NCBI RefSeq assembly: GCF_000526335.1
Contig: NZ_JAFW01000001.1
Span: 1,736,001 to 1,800,000 of the forward strand
Direction of reading: 5' to 3'
DNA: 64,000 bases
From: Arthrobacter sp. 31Y
Lineage (GTDB): Bacteria > Actinomycetota > Actinomycetes > Actinomycetales > Micrococcaceae
Under the pieces are notes generated by a model that saw only the letters and a program-made list of their open reading frames with translations, did no database searches and was not told the DNA's origin. This document shows positions 36,099-45,900 of this stretch, piece by piece; the stretch's first letter is position 1; every line of letters begins with the position of its first letter. The position numbers and the translations under genes were made by a program.

Positions 36099-37385
36099 AT
36101 GTTCACTCGAAAGATGCGCACCGCCACTTTGGCGACAGCCGCCGTAGTCACCGCCGCTTTGACCCTCACCGCCTGCGGTTCCGCAGGCTCCTCAACGTCC
36201 GACGGCGGCCAAGCCAGCGGCAAGGTGACGCTTTGGATGTACCCCGTCATCAAGGACGAGACCGCGAGCAAGAAGTTCTGGCAGGACACTGAGGCAAGCT
36301 TCGAGAAGGCCAACCCCGGAATCGACCTGACCATCGAACTCCAGACGTTCGACAAGCGGGACGCCCAGATCTCAGCCGCGCTGGCCGCGGGCTCGGGACC
36401 CGACGTCGTCCTCATTACGCCCGACCAAGCAGCCACGTACCGCAACGTGCGCGGGCTGTTGCCGGTGGACAAGGCCGTGGAGCAGGACAAGGACAGCTTC
36501 TACCCCGGGACTTTGGAAGCGGCGACGTTCGACAAAGAGGTGTTCGGCGTTCCGCTGTTCCAGAACATCAACACCACCGCGTACAACACCAAAATCTTCG
36601 CGGACGCCGGGATTCCACTACCCAAGACCTGGGACGATCTCCGCAGTGCTGCGCCAGTCTTGGCGGAGAAGGGCATCGCGGTGATGGACTACGCCGGCAG
36701 CCCTGAACAAACCTTGAACCTCTCCTTCTATCCCCTGCTGTGGCAGGCAGGCGGCACGGTGTTTACCGATGACGCCAAGGACATTGCCTTCGACTCCGAG
36801 GCCGGCGTCTCCGCGTTGCAGTTGCTGATCGACTTGAAGAAACTCGGCGGACTTCCCGCGGATGCCGCCACAGACGGCCCCAAGGTTGAAGGTGCGCCCA
36901 TCGCCACCGGCAAGGCAGCAATGCGAGCCACCACTTCACTGCCGGAGCTGAAGCAGATGCGCACCGCCCTCGGCGCCGAAAACGTTGCCTTGGGTGCTCC
37001 GTTGCAGGGCAAGGTCCAGGCCACTTACGGCAACCCCGGATTGCTCGCACTGACCTCCATCAACAAGAAGGAAAACCGCGAGGCTGCCTACAAGGTGATG
37101 AGCTACCTGAGCTCCGCTGAGTCCCAGAAGGCCCTCAACGCCGCGGCCGGCAACCTGCCTACGCGCAGCGATGCCGCAGCCCTTGGCACGGACGCCGACT
37201 CGCTCGCCATGGCAGAAGCTTTGAAATCCGCCAACCCCGGCGAACCGTCGCCTGTTGCACGCCAGGTCATGGGCGCCCTTGCACCGAATATCCAGGCAGC
37301 GCTTCGTGGAGATGTCACTGCCAAGGAAGCTCTTGACCGTGCCGCCAAAGAAGCCCGTGGCATCCTGCAACGCTCGGCATCCTAA
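36099..37385 (+). CDS. Sugar ABC transporter substrate-binding lipoprotein
   Basis: A 428-residue family-1 binding protein. The signal peptide ends with lipobox LTAC near residue 25, and the mature part begins with a Ser/Gly linker then KVTLWMYPVIKDE. It lies 5 bp after the sulfatase stop. Compared with other binding proteins here it is followed closely (29 bp) by its permeases, with no strong hairpin. Expected ligand: a sulfated oligosaccharide or amino sugar. Confidence 0.92.
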   Translation: MFTRKMRTATLATAAVVTAALTLTACGSAGSSTSDGGQASGKVTLWMYPVIKDETASKKFWQDTEASFEKANPGIDLTIELQTFDKRDAQISAALAAGSGPDVVLITPDQAATYRNVRGLLPVDKAVEQDKDSFYPGTLEAATFDKEVFGVPLFQNINTTAYNTKIFADAGIPLPKTWDDLRSAAPVLAEKGIAVMDYAGSPEQTLNLSFYPLLWQAGGTVFTDDAKDIAFDSEAGVSALQLLIDLKKLGGLPADAATDGPKVEGAPIATGKAAMRATTSLPELKQMRTALGAENVALGAPLQGKVQATYGNPGLLALTSINKKENREAAYKVMSYLSSAESQKALNAAAGNLPTRSDAAALGTDADSLAMAEALKSANPGEPSPVARQVMGALAPNIQAALRGDVTAKEALDRAAKEARGILQRSAS

Positions 37386-37414
37386 GTCCAGCCCAACCAC
37401 CGATTGGTCACCCC

Positions 37415-38371
37415 ATGTCTGTAAACACCCGCACCAGAAACACGCTGGCCGGCCGACATCCAGAGTTGGCCGCACCACCACTCAAGCCGTTTGGGGCCAA
37501 GAAGGCCCGTAACCGGGAGGCGCTGGCCGGCATCCTCTTCGTCCTGCCCACCCTGGTCATTTTCGGTCTGTTCAAATTCCTCCCCATCTTCGGGGCCGGA
37601 GCCATGAGCCTGACCGAGTACAGCCTCAACGGCGACTTCGAATTCCTGGGCGCAGACAACTACACACGGCTGGCTGCTGATCCCAACTTCTGGCAAAGCC
37701 TCAAGGTGACGTTCCTCTACGTGGCCATCTTTGTGCCGTTCATTATCGGCGTGTCGCTGGCCGGGGCCGTCCTCCTGGACAAACTGGTCAGGTTCACCGG
37801 GACGTTCCGGGCGTTGCTGTTCATTCCGTACCTCAGCTCCTTCGTCATGGCCGGCATCATCTGGACGTGGATCTTCTCCACGGATGGTCCGCTGAATGCA
37901 GCATTGGTTGGTCTTGGCATGGGCCCTGTGCCCTTCACCTCAGGACCCCAACTCCTGGTCCTGTTGTCCCTGGCCGTGGTGTCAGTGTGGAAAGGCTTCG
38001 GCTACTCCATGCTGATCTTCCTGGCCGGGCTCAAAGCCCAGCCCGCGGAGGTCCACGAGGCTGCCCGTATTGACGGGGCCGGCGCCTGGAAATCGTTCTG
38101 GTACGTCACGCTGCCCCTGCTGAAGCCAGTGGTGTTCTTTGTCCTGGTCATTGAGACGATCGTCGGATTCCAGGTCTTCGACACCATCTACGTCATGACC
38201 GGCGGCGGACCCGCCCGGGCCAGCCACAGCCTCATCTACTTCTTGTTCGATGAAGGCTTCAAGTTCTTCGACTTCGGCTATGCCTCGGCCATTGGCGTGG
38301 TGCTGTTCGTCATTGTGCTCATCCTGTCGCTCATCCAACAGCGCTTCTTCGAAGGTAAGGACTCCAAGTGA
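37415..38371 (+). CDS. Sugar ABC transporter permease (MalF/UgpA type)
   Basis: A 318-residue permease with about six membrane segments and the EAA loop EVHEAARIDGAGAWKSFW. The stop overlaps the next start by 4 nt (GTGA). No ATPase gene is in the operon. Confidence 0.93.
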   Translation: MSVNTRTRNTLAGRHPELAAPPLKPFGAKKARNREALAGILFVLPTLVIFGLFKFLPIFGAGAMSLTEYSLNGDFEFLGADNYTRLAADPNFWQSLKVTFLYVAIFVPFIIGVSLAGAVLLDKLVRFTGTFRALLFIPYLSSFVMAGIIWTWIFSTDGPLNAALVGLGMGPVPFTSGPQLLVLLSLAVVSVWKGFGYSMLIFLAGLKAQPAEVHEAARIDGAGAWKSFWYVTLPLLKPVVFFVLVIETIVGFQVFDTIYVMTGGGPARASHSLIYFLFDEGFKFFDFGYASAIGVVLFVIVLILSLIQQRFFEGKDSK

Positions 38372-39267
38372 CTGCCACCGTCTCCACTCCAACTGTTGGC
38401 GGGCGCCCCGCCAAGGGCGGAGTCCCGGGCCCCGCCGGGCGCAGCCCGCGCCGCAACACCGAGAAACGCCGCCAGCGCACCCTGACCTGGGTGCTTGCGG
38501 TCATCTCGCTCTTCACCGTCGCACCCCTGATCGCCGTGGCCGTGCTGGCGCTCTCCCCCGAAGACGCGCCCACCCTGCCCTACGCTTTGCCGTCGTCGCT
38601 GACGCTGGACAACATTGTCCGTATCTTCAACGTGGGTGAATTCCCGCTCTGGCTCTGGAACTCGTTCCTGTACTCGGCAGTGTCCGTGGTGGTTGTCCTG
38701 CTGACCGCTTCCATGGCCGCCTACGCTTTGGCCCGCAAGCGGTTCCCGGGACGGAACGCGCTGCTGTGGGCCATCATCGCCACCATGATGGTGCCCGTTC
38801 AGGCCACGCTGATTCCCACGTTCATCCTCATCTCCAAGATGGGCGGAGTGAACACGCTGTGGGGCCTGATCCTTCCCACACTGGCCAACGCCCAGGCGAT
38901 CTTCCTCATCCGTCAGTTCGTGCGGGACATGCCCGAGGAACTGTTCGACGCCGCCCGCATTGACGGTGCCGGCGAATGGCGGACCTTCTGGCAGATCGTG
39001 CTCCCACTGATCAGGCCTGTCCTGGCAACCCTGGCAATCTTCGTCTTCCTCTGGCACTGGAACGATCTCCTGTGGCCCTTGGTAGTGGGGCAGTCGGACG
39101 CAGCAAGAACGCTCACTGTGGGCTTGGCAACGTTGAACACCGAGACCGCGTCCACGTCCAACGTCATGGCCGCAACACTGGTCAGCTTCATCCCTTGTCT
39201 GGTGATCTTCGCCCTCCTGCAGAAGCACATCGTCGCCAGCATCACGCACAGCGGGGTGAAGGGATGA
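38368..39267 (+). CDS. Sugar ABC transporter permease (MalG/UgpE type)
   Basis: A 299-residue permease with a basic, Pro-rich N-terminal tail of about 30 residues and the EAA loop ELFDAARIDGAGEWRTFW. GTG start at 38368 overlaps the preceding stop; its own stop overlaps the oxidoreductase start as ATGA. It pairs with the preceding permease. Confidence 0.93.
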   Translation: MTATVSTPTVGGRPAKGGVPGPAGRSPRRNTEKRRQRTLTWVLAVISLFTVAPLIAVAVLALSPEDAPTLPYALPSSLTLDNIVRIFNVGEFPLWLWNSFLYSAVSVVVVLLTASMAAYALARKRFPGRNALLWAIIATMMVPVQATLIPTFILISKMGGVNTLWGLILPTLANAQAIFLIRQFVRDMPEELFDAARIDGAGEWRTFWQIVLPLIRPVLATLAIFVFLWHWNDLLWPLVVGQSDAARTLTVGLATLNTETASTSNVMAATLVSFIPCLVIFALLQKHIVASITHSGVKG

Positions 39268-40175
39268 CTTCCACCGCTCCCATCCGTTTCGGTCTCATCG
39301 GCGTCGACTCTCCGCACGCGCCGTCCTTTACGCGGCTTTTCGGGAATGGCGTCGACGGCGTGGTCCCCGGCGGCACGGTGACGCACGCGTGGAAGGGGGA
39401 AGCGGCGTCGGACTTTCCCTTGAGCTGTGACCGCATTGACCACTTCGCGGACGAGGTGCGTCGGCTGGGCGTGACCCTCTGCGATTCACCGGAAGCCGTG
39501 GCCGAGGCCTGCGACGCCCTGCTCATAGTGGCCTCGGATTCACGGACCCACCCGCGCTACTTTGAGCGGGTGGTGCGGTTCGGCAAGCCGATCTATGTGG
39601 ACACCCGATTCGCCCCCACCCTTGAGGAGGCCCGGAACATGCTCGCCCAGGCGCAGGCCTCCGGAGCCTTGGTCCTGGCAGGTTCCCCCAAGCGCTTCAC
39701 AGCTGAGTTTCAGGCGGCCCTGTCCGGCGGGCAACGTCAGTCCGTTTCCTTGGACGGCCCCCTGCCTACCCAGCCCGGCCACCCTGGCTTGGCTTGGTAC
39801 GGCGTGCACCTGGTGGACCTTGCGGTGGCCGCGCTCGGCGCCGGACCGACAGCAGTCACGGTCGACGCCGGTGGACCTGGAAGCGGTTCAGGCTCCACCA
39901 CCGTGACGGTCGCGTGGGGTGACGGCCGTGAGGCACATCTGGGCGGAGCAGCAGACTGGCACCCCTTCACCACCGGACGCATCGACGCAGGCTCCGAATT
40001 TTCCATCGAGGCCCGCGAAGCAATGCTCGTGGGACTCCTGGAAAGCATAGTGACCTCGTGCCGGACGGGCACCCCGAACGTGCCGCTACGGGAAATCCTC
40101 AGCATCGTCGCCATCGTGGAAGCGGCCAACAAGAGCCTGGAAGCCGGGCTCTTGGTGACTCTGGGCAGCCAGTAA
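39264..40175 (+). CDS. Gfo/Idh/MocA-like oxidoreductase, atypical
   Basis: A 303-residue protein with a Rossmann-type N-terminus (RFGLIGVDSPHAPSFTRLF, then ALLIVASDSRTHPRY). The usual EKP motif is replaced (IYVDTRFAPTLEEAR), so the catalytic Lys is missing. The C-terminal domain is short. It may be a sugar dehydrogenase with altered chemistry or a non-catalytic relative. ATG at 39264 overlaps the permease stop, so it belongs to the operon. Confidence 0.7.
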   Translation: MTSTAPIRFGLIGVDSPHAPSFTRLFGNGVDGVVPGGTVTHAWKGEAASDFPLSCDRIDHFADEVRRLGVTLCDSPEAVAEACDALLIVASDSRTHPRYFERVVRFGKPIYVDTRFAPTLEEARNMLAQAQASGALVLAGSPKRFTAEFQAALSGGQRQSVSLDGPLPTQPGHPGLAWYGVHLVDLAVAALGAGPTAVTVDAGGPGSGSGSTTVTVAWGDGREAHLGGAADWHPFTTGRIDAGSEFSIEAREAMLVGLLESIVTSCRTGTPNVPLREILSIVAIVEAANKSLEAGLLVTLGSQ

Positions 40176-40190
40176 AAAGGTCAGCCTGGA

Positions 40191-40245
40191 TGTCTGAATT
40201 TGTTCGGATGATGGAATTCCGGGTCCTCGGCTGAAACGCTGGATG
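40191..40245 (+). promoter_or_regulatory. Tandem operator plus conserved promoter block upstream of nagB
   Basis: TGTCTGAATT (40191-40200) and TGTTCGGATG (40201-40210) in tandem, then GGCTGAAACGCTGGATG at 40229-40245. The block is the same as at 30185-30239: the second element is a 17/17 match and the spacing is identical. This links nagB and the beta-propeller gene to the same regulator, even though a long operon separates them. Confidence 0.75.
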
Positions 40246-40313
40246 GAATATCCCGAGGGGCTGCATTTGCGCTGCCGTCCCGGCTGTAAGCACGCTCGAA
40301 CTTAAGGAAACCC

Positions 40314-41105
40314 ATGGCAGAAATCATCATTGTCCGCGACCAAGCCGAGGCTGGAAGTGTGGCCGCGTCGATCTTTGCGAAGCAGATCATCGCCAACCCG
40401 GGCACCGTACTTGGCCTCGCCACCGGATCCACCCCTCTGTCCACCTATGCAGCTTTGGCACGGGCAGTCAGCGAAGACCGGATCGATGTTTCCGGCGTTC
40501 GTGGCTTCGCCTTGGACGAGTACCTCGGCGTCCCACCACAGCACCCCGAGAGCTACCGCTCAGTGATCACCCGCGAAGTGGTGGAGCCTTTGGGATTGAA
40601 CCCGAATCACGTGTTTACGCCCAGAGGTACGGGCCCGGACATCACCAAGGCCGGGGCGGAGTACGAAGCAATGATCACCGAGGCCGGGGGCATCGACATC
40701 CAAATTCTGGGCATCGGTTCCAACGGCCATGTGGGTTTCAACGAGCCCGGATCGTCCTTGGCATCGGCGACCCGCATCAAGGCGCTGGCCGAACAAACAC
40801 GCAAGGACAATGCCCGCTTCTTCGGGTCCCTTGAGGAGGTTCCCACCCACTGCATCACCCAAGGCCTGGGCACCATCCTCCGTGCCAGGCAGTTGGTCCT
40901 CCTGGCCTTCGGTGCGAACAAAGCGGACGCGGTTGCATCTGCGTTGGAGGGTCCGGTCTCGTCAGCCGTTCCGGGCTCGGTCATTCAACAGCACGCGCGG
41001 GCTACGGTGATCATCGATGAGGACGCTGCCGCAAAGCTGGCTCATGCCGAGTACTACCGGCACGCATGGCGGTCGGCGCAGGACCTGAATGCAGTAGCTT
41101 TCTAG
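40314..41105 (+). CDS. nagB: Glucosamine-6-phosphate deaminase
   Basis: A 263-residue NagB. Family segments: LGLATGSTPLSTYAAL, FALDEYLGVPPQHPESYRSV, the catalytic-loop region ILGIGSNGHVGFNEPGS and the late EGPVSSAVPGSVIQQH. It converts GlcN-6-phosphate to fructose-6-phosphate and ammonia. Start at 40314 follows TAAGGAAA. No nagA (deacetylase) is seen next to it. It has its own promoter and is the last gene before the sulfoquinovose cluster. Confidence 0.95.
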   Translation: MAEIIIVRDQAEAGSVAASIFAKQIIANPGTVLGLATGSTPLSTYAALARAVSEDRIDVSGVRGFALDEYLGVPPQHPESYRSVITREVVEPLGLNPNHVFTPRGTGPDITKAGAEYEAMITEAGGIDIQILGIGSNGHVGFNEPGSSLASATRIKALAEQTRKDNARFFGSLEEVPTHCITQGLGTILRARQLVLLAFGANKADAVASALEGPVSSAVPGSVIQQHARATVIIDEDAAAKLAHAEYYRHAWRSAQDLNAVAF

Positions 41106-41153
41106 GCCGGCCAGGTTGATTCCCGACTCGTAAAAGAAAATTAGCTGACGGCA

Positions 41154-41215
41154 AACAGAAGCGTTCGACGGCGGGTGCGTACCCGCCGTCGAACGCTTCT
41201 GTTTTAGCCGCGCAG
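41154..41215. terminator. Bidirectional terminator, left copy of a 62-bp repeat
   Basis: A 20-bp perfect palindrome arm (AGAAGCGTTCGACGGCGGGT), loop GCGT, and its complement, flanked by AAAC on the left and TGTTTT on the right. It is suited to terminate nagB (rightward) and the isomerase gene (leftward). The 62-bp unit including trailing GCCGCGCAG recurs at 53911-53972 with two mismatches. The remaining 41216-41347 shows no gene. Confidence 0.85.
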
Positions 41216-41347
41216 GTCGGTCCCTTGGCAGGGGTTAGTCAAAGTGCTCCCCCGGTCCGCCTTCTCCTTTATTGATGTCAGTGCTCGGAGTTTACGCAGC
41301 AGCCTATGGGTCGGCTCGAAGAGATCCCGTGGATTCCCTGCGATCCG

Positions 41348-42604
41348 TTATTGCCCTTGGGCAGCCAGGAGACGCGAGTCCAGCAGTCCTGCCGCGACTG
41401 CCGGAGCGAGCCCGGGAGCCAGCGGAAGCCGCGGAACTACCAGGCAGTGCCACAAGTGATAAATGTCAGCCTTGCCAGACCAGACAGTGGACGCGACGTT
41501 GCCGTGCTCATCCAGCTCTTGTTTCCAGGAACCGTGCTCATAGTCGATGAACCAGTCCCGTGCGTGGTCCCAGATTCGCTCGTACCACTCCGCGTAGGCC
41601 TCGTCTCCGGTTGCCATGTACAGCGCGGCCGCGCCCCCGATTGCTTCCACCGGTACCCAGCGAATGCGGGACGTGACAATGGGCTTGCCCTCCCAATCAA
41701 CGGAGTAAACAAAACCAGGATGGCCATCCGGCTCCCATGCGTCACGGATCGCAGCGGCGAAAAGGCCCTGTGCGTCTTCCATCAGCCACGCAGGAACGTC
41801 CATGGTGCGAGCCTCCAGACCGGCACGGAGGTGCAACAGGAGCCTGGCCCACTCAACCCAGTGGCCGGGCGTGCCACCATAGGCGCGGAACTGGCTGGCC
41901 CGGTCATCGGTGTTGTACTCCGGAATCGGGTTCCAGTCAGGGTCGAAGTGCTCGAAGACCCGGTAGTTGTTATTACGCGCAAACTTGTGGATGAGCACCT
42001 CAGCGATATGGAGTGCCCGCTCAATCCAGCGGTTTTCGCCGGTCACGTCGGCCACAATGAGATAGGCCTCAACAGAGTGCATACTGGCGTTCCCGCCACG
42101 GTAGGCCTCGGTTTCCGTAAACTCGCGATTCCACGAGTCGAAGCACATATTGGCTTGGTGGTCCCAAAACTTCGAGTCGGCGATGTGCAAGGCTTCGTCC
42201 AGCAACTTTTGGGCACCGGGCCGACGGGCCGCGACGGCACTCGCTGCGGCCAGGAGCACGAACGAATGCTGATATCCGGACTTTGTGTCATTCACTGGCC
42301 CGTTTTCGTCCACCTCCGCGTACCATCCACCAAATTCGTGGTCACGGAAGACTCCATTGAGCGCGGCTATGCCATGGTCCACCATGGACGCGGCACCCGG
42401 ACGCCCCATCAACGCCGCAACAGCAAAACTATGGACCATACGGGCGGTGATCCAGAGATGGGTGGGCTTGTCAGCCATGACCTTCCCGTAGTTGTCGAGC
42501 CAGCCAAAGCCCGTGGGGACCTTCGAGCCGGAGGCGAAATTGATGAGCCGGTCTGTTTCGGCTTCGAGCCAACGTGCGTGAGCGGCGCTGTTCAACCACG
42601 TCAT
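41348..42604 (-). CDS. yihS: Sulfoquinovose isomerase, YihS-like (AGE fold)
   Basis: A 418-residue N-acylglucosamine-2-epimerase-fold isomerase. From memory it aligns with E. coli YihS almost end to end: [35 protein letters not shown] and [10 protein letters not shown]. Counting from the ATG at 42604, R55, H176, H248 and H383 fall at the same numbers as the YihS catalytic residues. It should convert sulfoquinovose to 6-deoxy-6-sulfofructose in the cytoplasm. GAGGAG lies 6 bases before this ATG; the ATG at 42610 abuts the RBS. It has its own promoter. Confidence 0.92.
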   Translation of the reverse strand: MTWLNSAAHARWLEAETDRLINFASGSKVPTGFGWLDNYGKVMADKPTHLWITARMVHSFAVAALMGRPGAASMVDHGIAALNGVFRDHEFGGWYAEVDENGPVNDTKSGYQHSFVLLAAASAVAARRPGAQKLLDEALHIADSKFWDHQANMCFDSWNREFTETEAYRGGNASMHSVEAYLIVADVTGENRWIERALHIAEVLIHKFARNNNYRVFEHFDPDWNPIPEYNTDDRASQFRAYGGTPGHWVEWARLLLHLRAGLEARTMDVPAWLMEDAQGLFAAAIRDAWEPDGHPGFVYSVDWEGKPIVTSRIRWVPVEAIGGAAALYMATGDEAYAEWYERIWDHARDWFIDYEHGSWKQELDEHGNVASTVWSGKADIYHLWHCLVVPRLPLAPGLAPAVAAGLLDSRLLAAQGQ

Positions 42605-42848
42605 GTGCATCTCCTCATTAAATTTGCGGCCACCAGAGGTAAGGCCTGTTCTTATGCTAATCCCTGGTGATTGAATTCCACCAGATAAAGTTTGTTTTCA
42701 AACAATCAACTGTTAAAGCAGTGCCCCTTGCGAAGGCAGGAGGACATGCCTCTAGCCCAGTGCCACGGAATTTGGTAGCGACAACACGTCGGGCAGTGGC
42801 CCGCTTCGGGGAACGCTAAGACCCGCAGGTCTAAGCGGCGTCAGTGAG
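42605..42848 (-). promoter_or_regulatory. Promoter region of the sulfoquinovose isomerase gene
   Basis: A 244-bp gap with two dyads: CTGGTG-N9-CACCAG at 42664-42684 and TTGTTT-TC-AAACAA at 42692-42705. The second includes TGTTTGAAAA on the minus strand. The first resembles the cluster operator in its core (GAATTCC versus TAATTCC), but its spacer is longer. The regulator gene ends at 42849, so this gap is the isomerase promoter. Confidence 0.6.
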
Positions 42849-43631
42849 TCATTCAGCGACGATCAAACGGACGTTGGAAGCGGACAATGCCGCAGCTACT
42901 TCACGGGGCGGCGGCGCGTCGGTGACAAGAATGTCTACAGCCTCGAAGGAAGCCAACCGTGCCAGCGCGTACCGAAGCATCTTCTGGTGGGTCGCGACCA
43001 CCACAACTTGCTCCGCCGAACCCATCAGCGCCAACTTCGTTGCCCGTTCCACATCCCGCTCAATGTAGAAACCTTCATCATGGATTCCGCTCACCCCAAT
43101 GAAAGCCGTCTTGGCCCGAAGCCCCTGGACGGCGTTGACCGTCATGGGCCCGTTGAACGCCTGGCTATCCAACAACAGTTCACCGCCCAGGCAAATGGTC
43201 CGGGCAGACGTGAGCTGCAGGCACCGTTGTATGGCAGGAGCGGAGTGGGTGATGATGGTGCCCATGAAAGCGGCCGGGAGCTCCTGGGCTATCTGGTAGG
43301 TAGTGGTTCCAGCGTCCAGGATAATCGCGTCGCGCTCGGAGATCAGGTCCACACAGGCCTTCGCGACCCTCTGCTTCGCGTCGGCGTCTTCCCGGACGCG
43401 TGCCGCGAAATCAGCATTTTGGCCGTGGCCTTCAATGGCACTGACCCCGCCATGAACCACCTTGACCAGTCCGAGCTTGGACAATGCACGCGTATCACGG
43501 CGGACCGTCATGTCCGACACGTCGAAAGTACCGGCAAGATCTGCAGTGGAAAGGAATCCCCGCCTGCCAAGCTCGTCCAGAATGGTCTGCTGCCGCGGTG
43601 TCAGCGGCGCCTCTTCTCGTGCGATGCTCAT
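42849..43631 (-). CDS. DeoR family regulator of the sulfoquinovose cluster
   Basis: A 260-residue DeoR regulator. The HTH is at residues about 13-65 (LTPRQQTILDELGRRGFLST, VSDMTVRRDTRALSKLG) and the sugar-phosphate-isomerase-like sensor at about 85-245 (AIILDAGTTTYQIAQEL, IGVSGIHDEGFYIERD). The role equals that of E. coli CsqR (YihW), also DeoR-type. ATG at 43631 lies behind AGAGGGGA. An 18-bp palindrome (43680-43697) lies 48 bp upstream, so autoregulation is likely. Confidence 0.88.
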   Translation of the reverse strand: MSIAREEAPLTPRQQTILDELGRRGFLSTADLAGTFDVSDMTVRRDTRALSKLGLVKVVHGGVSAIEGHGQNADFAARVREDADAKQRVAKACVDLISERDAIILDAGTTTYQIAQELPAAFMGTIITHSAPAIQRCLQLTSARTICLGGELLLDSQAFNGPMTVNAVQGLRAKTAFIGVSGIHDEGFYIERDVERATKLALMGSAEQVVVVATHQKMLRYALARLASFEAVDILVTDAPPPREVAAALSASNVRLIVAE

Positions 43632-43679
43632 GGCTTCCCCTCTTTTGACGCCCCCCGGACCGATCATCGGTGTAGGAAA

Positions 43680-43697
43680 GTGTTGTAATTCCAACAC
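43680..43697. promoter_or_regulatory. Operator 1 of the sulfoquinovose regulon
   Basis: GTGTTG-TAATTC-CAACAC, a perfect 6-bp dyad with a 6-bp spacer, in the 74-bp gap upstream of the DeoR gene. Related copies occur at 44918-44935 and 52445-52462. Confidence 0.82.
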
Positions 43698-43705
43698 AAT
43701 CTTAC

Positions 43706-44863
<1,158 letters not shown>

Positions 44864-44917
44864 TCAGCGTTGAGTGAAGGGGATCGACGTTGCATCCCGA
44901 ACATCACTATACCGAAT

Positions 44918-44949
44918 GTGTTGTTTTTCACACATAGCGTGTGTATATT
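44918..44949 (+). promoter_or_regulatory. Kinase-operon promoter with operator 2
   Basis: -35 TTGTTT (44921-44926) and -10 TATATT (44944-44949) with a 17-bp spacer read toward the kinase gene. The operator GTGTTG-TTTTTC-ACACAT spans 44918-44935, covering the -35; it matches the copy at 52445 at 15 of 18 positions. A nested perfect dyad, ATGTGT/ACACAT, lies at 44916-44935. Binding here would block the main catabolic operon. Confidence 0.82.
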
Positions 44950-44984
44950 TTTTCATTACCAGCCCAACTACAACGAGGTGGAAC

Positions 44985-45884
44985 GTGCCCCAACCGTCAT
45001 CCGGAACCCTGCTTTTCGTCGGGTGTGCCACTTTGGACTCCATCGCTCTCGTACAGGAATACCCTGCCGCCGACAGCCGGACCGTAGCCAACGACTTTGC
45101 TACGGCAGGTGGCGGACCTGCAGCCACAGCCGCTGTGGCTGCAGCCCGAGCCGGCGCCAAGGTTGCCTTTGCCGGCGTCCTTGGTACGGACGAAGAAGGC
45201 GACCGGATCATCACCGGACTCGAGGCCGAAGGCGTGGACACTTCTGCTGTCATCCGTGACCCTCATGTCAACACTGGCGCGAGCGTGATTGTTGTCAGCA
45301 AGGCTACCGAAAGCCGGGCGATCGTCACCCGGCCCGTACCGCCAATCCACTTTCCTGCCGGCAGCCGCTTTCACGATCTCCTTCACGCTGCTGAGTGGGT
45401 CCACGTGGATCACTTAGGCTGGAACGCCATAGCTGATGTGACCGGCCTACGGATCAGCGTGGATGCCGGCAACCCGATTCCATCCTTCAGCCCCCAGGGC
45501 GTTGAGCTTTACGTTCCCACCATCGAACGCCTGCAGGCCGTGTACGGAGCCGATCTCAAACCTGAAGACCTCGTGCAAAAGGCCATTGAAGACGGTGCTT
45601 CAACCGTGGTTGCCACTGCAGGGTCGGAGGGAGCCTGGGGCCTCGAACGGGGCGGCGTCCCCTTCCACATCCCCGCAACCCCCGCCAACATCGTCTCGAC
45701 GCTCGGCGCCGGTGACGTTTACCACGGCGCCATCCTCGCGGCCGTCGCTGCAGGACTTCCGCTCGCGGAGGCTGCGTCGTTCGCAGGCCGTACTGCCTCG
45801 GCTTCCTGCGCTGGCCTGGATGGGCGTTCCATGATCCCCCGCGAGACCTTCACCTCTGTCCTTACCGCTAATCCCACCCTCTAG
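44985..45884 (+). CDS. yihV: Sulfofructose kinase, YihV-like (PfkB family)
   Basis: A 299-residue PfkB-family kinase, the same length as E. coli YihV (298). The N-terminal signature GGGPAATAAVAAARAGA matches YihV closely. The C-terminal signature STLGAGDVYHGAILA contains the catalytic Asp. It should phosphorylate 6-deoxy-6-sulfofructose at O1. I choose GTG at 44985 behind GAGGTGG; an in-frame start at 44874 would run through the operator and promoter. The aldolase follows after 16 bp. Confidence 0.88.
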   Translation: MPQPSSGTLLFVGCATLDSIALVQEYPAADSRTVANDFATAGGGPAATAAVAAARAGAKVAFAGVLGTDEEGDRIITGLEAEGVDTSAVIRDPHVNTGASVIVVSKATESRAIVTRPVPPIHFPAGSRFHDLLHAAEWVHVDHLGWNAIADVTGLRISVDAGNPIPSFSPQGVELYVPTIERLQAVYGADLKPEDLVQKAIEDGASTVVATAGSEGAWGLERGGVPFHIPATPANIVSTLGAGDVYHGAILAAVAAGLPLAEAASFAGRTASASCAGLDGRSMIPRETFTSVLTANPTL

Positions 45885-45900
45885 CTGAAAGAAGCAGCCC

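Noticed and set aside
41306..42670. A 454-codon open frame opposite the sulfoquinovose isomerase
   Set aside because: The minus-strand isomerase matches YihS at catalytic positions; the opposite frame is a high-GC shadow.
44874..44984. Longer start for the sulfofructose kinase
   Set aside because: It would translate through the operator and -10/-35 region. GTG 44985 has GAGGTGG and gives the YihV length.
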